Shown: one piece after another, positions 16,210 to 24,826 of the stretch | Layout of the letters: each line of letters starts with the position of its first letter | How positions within the stretch are numbered: the stretch's first letter is position 1 | Assembly: GCF_900188145.1 (NCBI RefSeq) | Contig: NZ_FZOJ01000041.1 | Coordinates: 1 to 32,988, forward strand | Reading direction: 5' to 3' | DNA from: Anaerovirgula multivorans | GTDB lineage: Bacteria; Bacillota; Clostridia; Peptostreptococcales; Natronincolaceae | Length of the DNA stretch: 32,988 bases | The notes under the pieces: model-generated | Databases searched by the model: none | Seen by the model: only the letters and a program-made list of their open reading frames with translations | What the model was told of the DNA's origin: nothing | Position numbers and translations under genes: made by a program

Positions 16210-19200
16210 ATGATGAAGTGGTTGGAAATTGGTACTTTAACTGTCGATGATAAGAAAAAAGCACTTCTTTTAAATTTGCATGAAGGATATGAAAAAGCAT
16301 TGAATAAGTTGGATATGTTTTCCCATTGCATGCTGTATTGCCTTCTGGAAGATAGGATTGAAGTGTATGTGACAAAAATTCTTGAAATGAGTGAAAAGAC
16401 AGGACAGCTCATACTCAAAATACCTGCGATTAATATACAGCACCCACAAGAAAAGACAGAGGATTTAAAAATATTGGAAAAGGTAAAAGTCTCAGGACAA
16501 CTCGTAGATATAAAACCCTATTTTCCAGCTGAAGAGGTTGTATTGGAGGCAGACGAACCTAAGAAAAGGTTTTGTTTAAATTATGCTGATCATGTAGTCG
16601 GAGAGTATACCATGTATGGGAACAGAAGGATGATTCAACTCTATAAGGATGTTTTGGATGAAATGGAACCAAACATGGAACTCACAGAATTCATAAAAAA
16701 AGGCGATTACATCAGAGTGTTATGGTGGTTTCACCGTTTTGATAAAGACTCCTTTCGCAGAAAGCGTATGTGCAATCCTCCATATAATAATTCCCCTAGA
16801 ACGGGGATATTTGCAACAAGATCACCGGTTCGACCAAATCCTGTAGGTTCGACTATTGTTCGAGTGCAGCAGGTAGATTATTACAATAGAACCATTGATA
16901 TCGAAGGATTTGACGGGTTTCAGGGAACGAAAATATTCCAGATTATGTTCTACCAGCCATCAATAGACAGAGTTGAGGGAGCAACACTTCCTTCATGGGT
17001 ATCTCATTGGACCAAATATAAAAACTTTGACAGAGCAAAAGAGATAGTAGTGCCACCTGAAGAACATCAACTGGAAATGATTACAAATGAAGAAAATGAT
17101 GTTTTTTGTGCTGAGCTTGAGACAAATCTTGACATAGAAGATGAATATGATAATCAAGAGATACATGTACACAACGCTCGTATTCATAATTTAAAAAATG
17201 TGTCCGTATCCATTCTGAAAAATAGCATCATCTTAATCACCGGGGTTAGTGGAAGTGGTAAATCCAGTTTAGCCTTTGATACGATTTTTGCTGAGAGTCA
17301 AAAGCAGTTTACGGATTTGGTACTCTCAAATCAGATGTTGAATGATACATTTTCTGATGTGTACGTAGATAAGATAACCGGGTTGCAGCCATCCATAGCC
17401 ATTGAACAACGAACTTTGGGGATAAATCCTAGGTCTACGGTAGGATCAGTAACAAAGATTGCAGATGTTTTGAAACTTTTATTTGCTACCATAGGTAAGC
17501 GAGTATGTCCGTCGTGCCATCAAATTGTTGATGACAGCAATGTTTGTAAAGGCTGTGGTGCCATCTTGTTTGACAGAACGCCACAAGTTTTCAGTTACAA
17601 TCATCCGGATTATATGTGTCCCGTTTGTAAGGGATTGGGAGTGGAGATGGGTATTGATGAGGAGAAGATTGTTGAGCATCCGGAGAAATCGCTATTAGAC
17701 GGTGCTTCATCATTATATGGTGATTTAAGAAAACATAGGAAGAAACCTAATGCAAACTGGATGCGAGGTGAAATTTTAGCGTTAGCTGATGATATGAATG
17801 TAGATCTGGAATTGCCTTTTTACCAATTATCTGAGGAATTTAAGCAACAATTCTTCTATGGTTCAAATGGACGTGAAGTTAGTTTGGTTTATGAAAATTC
17901 AAAGGGAAGGAGCGGGGTTATCAGAAGACCTGTAGAAGGCGCTGTAAATCTTATTGAGAGATTAGCTCATGATACTAAATCTACAAGAAGTACTGATCAG
18001 GTAACACGATTTATGTCTAAAAAGACTTGTAGTCGTTGTAAAGGAGAACGTCTGCTTGAAGAAGGTAGATTAGTGAATATTCAAGGGTACAGATATCCAG
18101 AAATTGTAAGCTTAAGTATCGAGAGGTTACGTGAATGGTGCCATAGGATTTATGAGCAACTTATCAAGGAACAACAGGATAAAACAAGGATGATTTTTAT
18201 AAAGCTTAATCAAAGACTCAAAAGAATACAAAGTGTAGGTTTAGGCTATATAACATTAAATAGAAGTGTACCTAGCTTATCTGATGGAGAAGCTCAGCGT
18301 TTAAAATTGGCAACTCAGTTTGGTACCGGTCTTTCTAATATTCTTTATATCATGGATGAACCTTCAAAAGGATTACATCCTAAGGATTACCGATTTTTGA
18401 TGGATGTTATTGTGGATTTAAAGAAGCATGGTAACACCGTTATTTTAGTGGAACATAAGAAAAGCTTTTTGACCATTGCCGACATGCATCTTCATATGGG
18501 GCCAAAAGCAGGACGATATGGAGGAGAACTGGTTTCTGTACATCATCGAAAAGAGATTGAAAATCAACTTATATTACAAGACTGTAGCGATGACATTGAC
18601 ACTATTAAAGTTATTGATAGTGTATCCCTGGATAACAACAAAGCAATAAAGGACACCTATATTCAACTAAAAGGAGTTACCACCAATAACTTGAAAAATG
18701 TTGATGTTGCAATACCAATCGGGATGATGACAGCAGTTATAGGTGTTAGTGGTTCTGGAAAAAGCAGTCTTATTTCAAAGACTCTGTATCCATACATTAT
18801 GAGTACATTGGGAAGAATCGTTGAAGAGAAGGGGACTTTTCAAAAGGTAATCGATACAGAATCCTTTGAAGATGTCTGCTATGTGAATCAGAAAGCAATT
18901 GGTAGTAATTCAAGATCGAATCCGGGAACTTATACAGGTGTGTTTGATTTAATAAGACAATGCTATGCGGATACTCAGCAGGCGAAAAAGATGAATCTGT
19001 CAAAAGAATACTTCAGCTTTAATTCTAAAAAAGGGCAATGCCGGGAATGTAGTGGTCTTGGAGAAGTGGTAGTGAACATGCATTATATGGATGATTTATA
19101 TGTTCCTTGCAACAAATGCCATGGAAAAAGATATTCTAAAGAGGTGTTGAAAATTAGAAGAAAGGACTTTTCCATAGGAGACATCCTTGATATTGAGATT

Positions 19201-19593
19201 CACGATTTGCTAGAAGTTTTTCAGGAAGAAAAGGAAATTGTCAGGCAGCTTTCTATGCTTAATAAAGTTGGTTTAGGTTACCTTAAGCTTGGTCAAAGTG
19301 CTTCTACTTTATCAGGCGGTGAAGCACAAAGAATAAAGTTGGCTAAAGAGTTATATAAAAAGGAGTGTAAAAACATCCTGTATATTCTGGATGAACCAAC
19401 TACTGGTCTTCATGAAGAAGATGTTGAAAAGGTCATAGATGTTCTAAAAGAACTGAAAGAAAAAGGTGCTACAATCATTATTATAGAACATAACCTTAAA
19501 ATGATAAAGAAATGTGATTACATTGTTGAACTTGGACCTGGGGGTGGTGTTCAAGGGGGTCATATCCTTCAAGCGGGGTTTCAAAAGAGCTGA
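16210..19593 (+). CDS. fusion of two TsaA/TrmO-like domains with a UvrA-type ABC ATPase
   Basis: 1127 residues. Residues ~5-110 look like a degenerate TsaA/TrmO half-domain (KLDMFSHCML, then GQLVDIKPYFPAEE). Residues ~125-265 are a fuller TsaA domain with the signature PRTGIFATRSPVRPNPVG at 196-213; TrmO uses this motif to methylate t6A37 in tRNA with SAM. Residues ~317 to the end are UvrA-like: Walker A GVSGSGKSS at 345, zinc ligands CPSC/CKGC and CPVC/CSRC, signature LSDGEAQ (near 690; Gly changed to Asp), Walker B ILYIMDEPSKGLH, then a second ATPase with GVSGSGKSS (846), CREC/CNKC, LSGGEAQ and DEPTTGLH. Walker A to signature in the first ATPase is ~345 residues, about 110 shorter than E. 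coli UvrA, so the UvrB-binding domain is missing. It is probably not a standard repair subunit. ATG 16213 is equally possible. Confidence 0.85.
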   Translation: MMKWLEIGTLTVDDKKKALLLNLHEGYEKALNKLDMFSHCMLYCLLEDRIEVYVTKILEMSEKTGQLILKIPAINIQHPQEKTEDLKILEKVKVSGQLVDIKPYFPAEEVVLEADEPKKRFCLNYADHVVGEYTMYGNRRMIQLYKDVLDEMEPNMELTEFIKKGDYIRVLWWFHRFDKDSFRRKRMCNPPYNNSPRTGIFATRSPVRPNPVGSTIVRVQQVDYYNRTIDIEGFDGFQGTKIFQIMFYQPSIDRVEGATLPSWVSHWTKYKNFDRAKEIVVPPEEHQLEMITNEENDVFCAELETNLDIEDEYDNQEIHVHNARIHNLKNVSVSILKNSIILITGVSGSGKSSLAFDTIFAESQKQFTDLVLSNQMLNDTFSDVYVDKITGLQPSIAIEQRTLGINPRSTVGSVTKIADVLKLLFATIGKRVCPSCHQIVDDSNVCKGCGAILFDRTPQVFSYNHPDYMCPVCKGLGVEMGIDEEKIVEHPEKSLLDGASSLYGDLRKHRKKPNANWMRGEILALADDMNVDLELPFYQLSEEFKQQFFYGSNGREVSLVYENSKGRSGVIRRPVEGAVNLIERLAHDTKSTRSTDQVTRFMSKKTCSRCKGERLLEEGRLVNIQGYRYPEIVSLSIERLREWCHRIYEQLIKEQQDKTRMIFIKLNQRLKRIQSVGLGYITLNRSVPSLSDGEAQRLKLATQFGTGLSNILYIMDEPSKGLHPKDYRFLMDVIVDLKKHGNTVILVEHKKSFLTIADMHLHMGPKAGRYGGELVSVHHRKEIENQLILQDCSDDIDTIKVIDSVSLDNNKAIKDTYIQLKGVTTNNLKNVDVAIPIGMMTAVIGVSGSGKSSLISKTLYPYIMSTLGRIVEEKGTFQKVIDTESFEDVCYVNQKAIGSNSRSNPGTYTGVFDLIRQCYADTQQAKKMNLSKEYFSFNSKKGQCRECSGLGEVVVNMHYMDDLYVPCNKCHGKRYSKEVLKIRRKDFSIGDILDIEIHDLLEVFQEEKEIVRQLSMLNKVGLGYLKLGQSASTLSGGEAQRIKLAKELYKKECKNILYILDEPTTGLHEEDVEKVIDVLKELKEKGATIIIIEHNLKMIKKCDYIVELGPGGGVQGGHILQAGFQKS

Positions 19594-19608
19594 TAGCTTT
19601 GTATGAAA

Positions 19609-19641
19609 AATAAGCCATGATCATTGTCATGGCTTATTTTT
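19609..19641 (+). terminator. rho-independent terminator of the TsaA-UvrA gene
   Basis: AATAAGCCATGA (19609-19620) pairs perfectly with TCATGGCTTATT (19627-19638) around a six-base loop and continues into TTT. It makes the fusion gene a one-gene unit, separate from the AraC gene. Confidence 0.9.
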
Positions 19642-19721
19642 GCTTTTTTATCAAACAATCGCTTTTGATGAAGTGGTGTTTAATATGATATGATGAATCA
19701 AAAGAGTGAAGGAGACTTCAT

Positions 19722-20597
19722 ATGAATGGAAACAATAAGAGTCCTTATGTTGAACAAATCAATAAAGTGCAAGATTATATAGAAAACCACCTGGATGAAT
19801 CTCTTACAGTAAAACATTTGTCTCAAATAGCTAGTTTTAGCGAGTATCATTTTCAAAGAATATATGGTTTTATGACCGGGGAAAGCTTATATGGATTCAT
19901 TAAGAGGATACGATTGGAAAAAGCAGCGCATATGCTTTTGTCTGATAAAGAGCGACCTATTATAGACATTGCCATGAGTGTAGGATTTTCTAATCAAAAC
20001 TCTTTTGCAAAAGCCTTTAAATCTAAATATGGAGTCTGCAGTAGTAGTTATCGAAAAACAAATGGTACTGTAAGTAAGACTGATTTTGTCAATGTGTACT
20101 TAGATAATCAGAATATGATAATAGCTCCTCTGAAGATTGAAATACGAAGAGAGCAGGGAATCAAGCTGATTTATACCAGATATACAGGACCATACAAGGG
20201 AGACAGTGAACTTTTTTCTAATTTGTTTCATAAGCTTTATCAATGGGTAGATCAAAGGAGTCTAATCTCAGCAAGCTCAAGATGGTTCGTTATCTATCAT
20301 GATTTTGGGAAAGAAACAGATGAAGATCAGTTACGGCTTAGTGTCTGTATGTCTGTCGATAGAAATGTTGCAGCAAGTGAAGATATTGGCATTATAAATC
20401 TTCATGAAGGGCAGTATGCTGTTGGAAGTTTTATGGTAGAACCAAGTGAATACAGTAAAGCCTGGTATTATATGTATGGCAAATGGCTTCCGACAAGTGG
20501 TCATAAACCAGATGACAGATTTTCTCTTGAACATTACCCTAAAGTGGAAGAACAGGGAGGCAAACGTCTAGTAGAGATTTATATACCGATTGTTTGA
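19722..20597 (+). CDS. AraC-family regulator with GyrI-like effector domain
   Basis: 291 residues. The N-terminal ~110 form the double helix-turn-helix of AraC proteins: LTVKHLSQIASFSEYHFQRI for the first and IIDIAMSVGFSNQNSFAKAF for the second, ending in the KSKYGVCSSSYRK block. The remainder (IAPLKIEIRREQGIKLIYTR to the terminal RLVEIYIPI) is a GyrI-like small-molecule binding domain, as in Rob, SbmC and BmrR. Such proteins turn on efflux or stress genes when they bind a drug. The ATG has AAGGAG seven to ten bases upstream. It follows the TsaA-UvrA gene on the same strand but is separated by a strong terminator. The target genes are not evident. Confidence 0.9.
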   Translation: MNGNNKSPYVEQINKVQDYIENHLDESLTVKHLSQIASFSEYHFQRIYGFMTGESLYGFIKRIRLEKAAHMLLSDKERPIIDIAMSVGFSNQNSFAKAFKSKYGVCSSSYRKTNGTVSKTDFVNVYLDNQNMIIAPLKIEIRREQGIKLIYTRYTGPYKGDSELFSNLFHKLYQWVDQRSLISASSRWFVIYHDFGKETDEDQLRLSVCMSVDRNVAASEDIGIINLHEGQYAVGSFMVEPSEYSKAWYYMYGKWLPTSGHKPDDRFSLEHYPKVEEQGGKRLVEIYIPIV

Positions 20598-20726
20598 GAG
20601 TGGCTCAACAAGTATTAATCCGATATTGTGGAAATGGTACTGGGTTATAGTGGGAAAAAATTTTAAATATTCCCCAGAGGGGGTACTTATTTTTCTGCAA
20701 AATATTATCACCATTCTATCAAAACC

Positions 20727-20746
20727 CACGTGGAAACGTGTATAAT
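20727..20746 (+). promoter_or_regulatory. promoter with inverted repeat before the RhuM remnant
   Basis: CACGT-GGAA-ACGTG (20727-20740) abuts a perfect TATAAT (20741-20746). The start codon follows at 20775 after AAGGAG. A regulator bound to the inverted repeat would block the -10. The -35 is poor. Confidence 0.5.
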
Positions 20747-20774
20747 AGAAGAAAAGTCTGTAAGGAGTATGAAT

Positions 20775-21173
20775 ATGAACTCTGAAATTATAATGTACCA
20801 GACCGAAGATGGTTTGACAAAAATAGAAACTACTTTTGACAATGATACCGTTTGGCTGTCCATTGATCAAATGGCTGAATTATTTCAGCGAGATAGAAGT
20901 GTGATTGGTAAACATATAAGAAATATTTTTAGAGAAGGTGAACTTGAAAAAAGTTCAGTGTGGGCAAAATTTGCCTACACTGCTTCTGACGAAAAAGATT
21001 ATCAAGTTGATTATTATAATTTAGATGTAATTATTTCTGTGGGCTATCGTGTAAAATCCTTGCGAGGCACACAGTTCAGAATTTGGGCTAGTAATGTTTT
21101 AAAAGAATATTTGAAAAAAGGATTCGCCATGAATGATGATAAAAAAGAAAGAATTAGTACATGTCGATGCTGA
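20775..21173 (+). pseudogene. RhuM-family protein, N-terminal fragment
   Basis: The product begins EIIMYQTEDGLTKIETTFDN, then WLSIDQMAELFQRDRSVIGK, HIRNIF and the conserved VDYYNLDVIISVGYRVKSLRG and WASNVLKEYLKKGFAMNDD. This is the N-terminal half of RhuM/virulence proteins, a family often carried by mobile elements near toxin or restriction genes. Normal members have about 330 residues. Here family similarity ends near codon 120, and the frame runs a few codons further into the start of the next gene. ATG 20775 is seven bases from AAGGAG. The family function is not well established. Confidence 0.8.
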
Positions 21174-23188
21174 AGGCGTTTTGATGATAAAAGACTGTAT
21201 TTTGATTCAGCAGTTTACAGGTAAAACCTATACCTACAGAGCAGTGAACCATTTGAATGGAAAACAGCAATACTTGTTCTACAAAAAATCACCTGTAACT
21301 AAAGAAAACCATGGGGATATTGCTGGACAAATGATGGTACTACCATTCTTCAATGTAGATTACCCCAAAGATGGACCTGCAATGGTTGAACATATATTCA
21401 GGAAAGTATTTCCGTCGTATGGATATACCGTTCGAGATGAACAGATTAATTTAGCTAAGCACATGTATGAGACTTTATGTAATGGAAAAATCTCATTAAG
21501 TGATGTACCGGTTGGGTTAGGTAAAACCCATGCCTATCTGGTTGCGACTATAGTTTATAAGTTATTTCATAAGACAGAGTCATTGAAGCCAGTGATTATT
21601 TCAACATCAAGCATTGAGCTTCAAAGAGCGGTTATGAAGGATTATATTCCAGAGATTTCAAAGATGCTGATGGCACATGGTATTATCAATAGCCCTGTGA
21701 CGTGTGTCTTAAGAAAGGGAAAAGAGAATTATCTGTGTGATCATCGACTGAATGATTATGTATCTACACTTGATCCTGATAAGAAAAAGAACAGTGAATA
21801 CCTGGCTTTGACTGAGCTGGTCGAGAGCCAAGAAATTGATCTGGATGAAGTTAAAGGTATCAGCAACTATGATAAGCGAAAGATTTGCGTCAATAATAAT
21901 AGCTGCATGACGTGTAAAAAGCAAAGCAGATGTCGCTATCAGAAATATATGAAGCAAGCGAAAAGGATAGGATATGACTTTCAGATATGCAATCACAATT
22001 ATTTTTTAGCTGATGTCTTAAGAAGGAAAAGAGGATTATCTGCTCTTTTTCCTGATTACACCCATGCCATTATAGATGAAGCACATAAATTGAAAGATGC
22101 TGCCAACCAGATGTATGGCACTTCAGTTAGACAAGATGAAGATACTGAAAAATACAAGACCATCATCACTCAACGAGCTAGAGTGTTTTTAAATCGAGTT
22201 GTTGTGAATTTAGAGGAAATTCTTAGATTACTTCCAGAAAAAGATAGAAAGCTGGTGGCAGATATTAAACGAAATATTCGCCAGATGAAAATCTTTAATT
22301 GTAGTGATATCATTTATTGGCTTGAAGAGCCTTTTTCGAAAGGTCAAACCACACTAGCATCGGTTCCGATTACTTTAAGTAAAGAACTTGGGCAAGATCT
22401 ATGGACAAACGACATTTCCTTTCTTTTGACATCAGAGACCATAGCAGTTGATAGAGATTTCAATTATGCAAAGAATGAATTGGGAATGAAGCAAGTTCAC
22501 AAAGATCGGATTATTGAAATAAGTAAAGGAACACCTTTCAATTTTAAAGAAAATTGCTTGCTGTATGTAGCTGAAAATATGGAATATCCGGATTATGATA
22601 ATCCAAAGTACATTGCCAGCATTACTGATGAGGCCGAAAGATTGATTCGAACATCCAATGGACATGCTCTGGTCCTGTTTACTTCGGATAAGCCGTTGAG
22701 GCTTGTGTATCAAAATCTCAATGAAAGAATAACGGACATTCCACTGTTTCAAATGACAAGAGGCAGATCAGATGCGCTTAATGCATTTAGAGCAAGTGGA
22801 AAAGGCGTTTTGTTTGCGACAGGTAGTATGTGGGAAGGGGTTAATATTCCAGGGGGATATCTTATCTCATTTAATTATTGTAAAATTACCATTTCCAATG
22901 CCTGATCCAATCAGTGAATACGAGAAGACTTGTTACAGTTCTATTGACGATTACTTGAATTCAGTTCTGATTCCTCAGATGCTAATTAAACTCAAACAAG
23001 GTGCTGGTCGTTTGATTAGAAACGAGACAGATACAGGTATCATATCGATTTTGGATTCAAGAGCAGGTGCAAATGGTAAATACCACGATGCTATCTTGGC
23101 AGCATTGCCTAAATGCAGTATTACATCGGATATTCAAGAGATCAAGCAATTTTTAAGGCTGATGAAAGACAAGACATATTTTGAATGA
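21133..23188 (+). pseudogene. DinG/XPD-like Fe-S helicase with one-base frameshift
   Basis: The N-terminal 590 codons carry a Walker A-like SDVPVGLGKTHAYLVA, a four-cysteine iron-sulphur cluster (CVNNNSCMTCKKQSRCRY) and the DEAH box HAIIDEAHKL. Near 22852-22856 a run of five G shifts the frame. If it were four G, translation would pass from GVNIPG into DILSHLIIVKLPFPMPDP and on to the C-terminal helicase motif (LIKLKQGAGRLIRNETDTG), ending at 23188. Members of this family unwind DNA 5' to 3'. The start ATG lies inside the RhuM remnant without a good ribosome binding site, so the N-terminus was probably joined by a deletion. The frameshift may be a real mutation, a phase-variation tract or a sequencing error. 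Confidence 0.85.
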
Positions 23189-23277
23189 TTGTAGGTTTAC
23201 AAGGGTTAGATGAACTCTTGTTTTTTTATATTAAATTTGAGCTAAATCAATGGCGTCATATAAAGGAGGACATAGAA

Positions 23278-23424
23278 ATGGATGATATTTTAAAGTTTTG
23301 TGAGTAAATGGCATTACTAAATCAACTAAAGAATAAGAAACTGATTACAATCATTGAGTATGATAAAATCAAGCTCTATATAAAGAAGAAATATAAGATT
23401 GGCGTTTATGCTATGGATTCATAA
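23278..23424 (+). pseudogene. SHOCT-like small mobile-element protein, with in-frame stop
   Basis: AAGGAGG before ATG 23278 opens MDDILKFCE, then TAA at 23305-23307, and the same frame continues MALLNQLKNKKLITIIEYDK to 23424. Removing the stop gives a ~48-residue protein of the short SHOCT-like type (a hydrophobic helix then an 'L..kkLIt..EYd.iK' helix) that commonly precedes serine recombinases in clostridial conjugative elements. The ATG directly after the stop could allow restart. The recombinase it would normally precede is now 2.5 kb away, separated by the XRE-ImmA-PIN cassette. Confidence 0.55.
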
Positions 23425-23431
23425 TTTGCTT

Positions 23432-23485
23432 CTTGAAACTCTCAAAGAACAGTTGAAATATAAATTGTACTTTTGAGTGTTCAAG
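23432..23485. repeat. imperfect inverted repeat at the left edge of the XRE-ImmA-PIN cassette
   Basis: CTTGAA..CTCAAAG on the left (23432 onwards) faces CTTTTGAG..TTCAAG on the right (to 23485), with a small internal mismatch and a central loop of about 22 bases. It lies right after the SHOCT remnant. It could be a terminator or the edge of the inserted cassette. Weak evidence. Confidence 0.35.
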
Positions 23486-23524
23486 TTAAGAAAATTGACA
23501 TACTATATTATTAGAAGTTGATTT

Positions 23525-23545
23525 TTGTATCAAACAGTGATACAA
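23525..23545. promoter_or_regulatory. upstream operator of the XRE operon
   Basis: TTGTATCA-AACAG-TGATACAA is a perfect 8-bp inverted repeat with a five-base spacer. The same GTATCA-N5-TGATA pattern recurs over the -10 of the promoter, centred 84 bases downstream (eight helical turns). That is strong internal evidence for a dimeric regulator, most likely the XRE protein encoded next. Confidence 0.75.
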
Positions 23546-23600
23546 TTCATAAGACGATAATATGAATTCGTTATTGTAATAAAAAAAACAATTAATTCAA

Positions 23601-23630
23601 TTGAATAAAAGTATCAATATATGATATAAT
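23601..23630 (+). promoter_or_regulatory. promoter with overlapping operator of the XRE-ImmA-PIN operon
   Basis: TTGAAT (23601-23606), 18 bases and TATAAT (23625-23630) precede the XRE start by about 22 bases. The operator-like AAGTATCA-ATATA-TGATATAA (23609-23629) lies across the spacer and -10, so binding there would repress the operon. Confidence 0.75.
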
Positions 23631-23652
23631 ATAAAAGAAAGGAGGCGTGATT

Positions 23653-24036
23653 ATGTCTAAGTTTATTCAAAATCTTAATGATTATATTGAGCATTATAAT
23701 ATAAAGAATAGCTTTATTGTCAAACTTACAGGGATTGAGAAAAACAAGTTTTCACGACTTCTTAACGGCAAACAAGATATACAATATGAGGATATGGAGA
23801 AAATTGCTAATAGTCTGGGTAAAGAAATAAGTTATTTCATGCAAGAAAATCTTATGTTAACTCAACCTCAATATGAGGAGTCAACGTCAATTGCATTTTA
23901 TATGGGAGCGGTTGATGAAGCAAAAAAAGAATTAGCGAATCAAATATTTGATTTTCTAGAACATATTGATGCGGTTTTAGGTATTCAAAAGAAAATTGAT
24001 CAAGATGCATTAGAGGTGCTTGATTATGAATTTTAG
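23653..24036 (+). CDS. XRE-type helix-turn-helix regulator (first gene of XRE-ImmA-PIN operon)
   Basis: About 127 residues. The N-terminal helix-turn-helix lies around IKNSFIVKLTGIEKNKFSRL then LNGKQDIQYEDMEKIANSLG, a divergent XRE/Cro fold. The C-terminal half is helical and acidic, probably for dimerisation or for contact with the partner protein. AAGGAGG is seven bases before ATG 23653; the in-frame GTG at 23647 is too close. It overlaps the ImmA gene by 11 bases. In ImmR-ImmA pairs the regulator is the substrate of the ImmA protease and represses its own operon. The two matching palindromes upstream fit that role here. Confidence 0.8.
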   Translation: MSKFIQNLNDYIEHYNIKNSFIVKLTGIEKNKFSRLLNGKQDIQYEDMEKIANSLGKEISYFMQENLMLTQPQYEESTSIAFYMGAVDEAKKELANQIFDFLEHIDAVLGIQKKIDQDALEVLDYEF

Positions 24037-24826
24037 TAGATTTAAAGAGATTATCTTAAAAAACCGTGAATATGAACGAAGTGTGAAAGAAGCAGTAAAA
24101 GATTTTCATAGTCAAGTTTTTCTGGACAGTGATATTCCGAAGGTAATGAGAGAAATTGGAAAGAAGCTTGATACTCTAATTATTGAGATTCCAATGAGGG
24201 ATAGTGATTTTGGAGCGTGTTACTTAGGTACTGGTTATAGTAAGTATCTTCTATTAAATTCAAATCAGCCAAGAAGTAAAATGTATTTTTCTTATTGTCA
24301 TGACATTTATCACATACTAAATGGAGCGCCCGATTATATAAATGAGAAACGTGAAGTTCATTTCAATCAAGAATATTTTGTAAATGAAAATGAAAGTAAA
24401 GCTAATCTTTTTGCTGCGAATCTACTCATGCCTGAAATTGAATTCAATAAGATGTTTGAGTTGTTTAGTGAAGACAATGAAAGAATTGATTATGTTATTG
24501 CAAAATTAATGAACTATTTCAATGCACCTTTTGTGGCTGTTTTGATCAGATTATATGAGCTACAAATATTGAAAGATACTGGTATTGTTAAGGAGCTATT
24601 AGAGTTTGATGCTGAGAAAATGGAAGAACTATTTGAAGAACTTTGGTTAGATAAGGAGATACTTGAGCCATCGCTAAAAGATGAAATGGGATATCTTTTA
24701 GAAACCGTGAAGAGAGAAGGACAAAGGCTTGTGAAAGAAGAGTTACTTTCAGAAGTGAATTTAGAAAGTATAATTAAGAATATTCAGGATCTATATTTGT
24801 CGATTAGGGTAAAACGGGATGAGTAA
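24026..24826 (+). CDS. ImmA/IrrE-like putative metallopeptidase with HDxxH in place of HExxH
   Basis: About 266 residues. The core has the ImmA/IrrE pattern: YLLLNSN, then SYCHDIYHILNG, then ENESKANLFAANLLMP, where the last block usually brings the third zinc ligand (ExxANxFA) and is intact. The first motif reads H92-D93-x-x-H96 instead of HExxH, so the catalytic Glu is an Asp. It may be slow, use a different mechanism, or only bind. The C-terminal ~130 residues are helical and unusual in length for the family. ATG 24026 has AGAGGTG seven bases upstream inside the XRE gene. Overlaps with both neighbours (11 and 8 bases) show one translational unit. Confidence 0.8.
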   Translation: MNFSRFKEIILKNREYERSVKEAVKDFHSQVFLDSDIPKVMREIGKKLDTLIIEIPMRDSDFGACYLGTGYSKYLLLNSNQPRSKMYFSYCHDIYHILNGAPDYINEKREVHFNQEYFVNENESKANLFAANLLMPEIEFNKMFELFSEDNERIDYVIAKLMNYFNAPFVAVLIRLYELQILKDTGIVKELLEFDAEKMEELFEELWLDKEILEPSLKDEMGYLLETVKREGQRLVKEELLSEVNLESIIKNIQDLYLSIRVKRDE

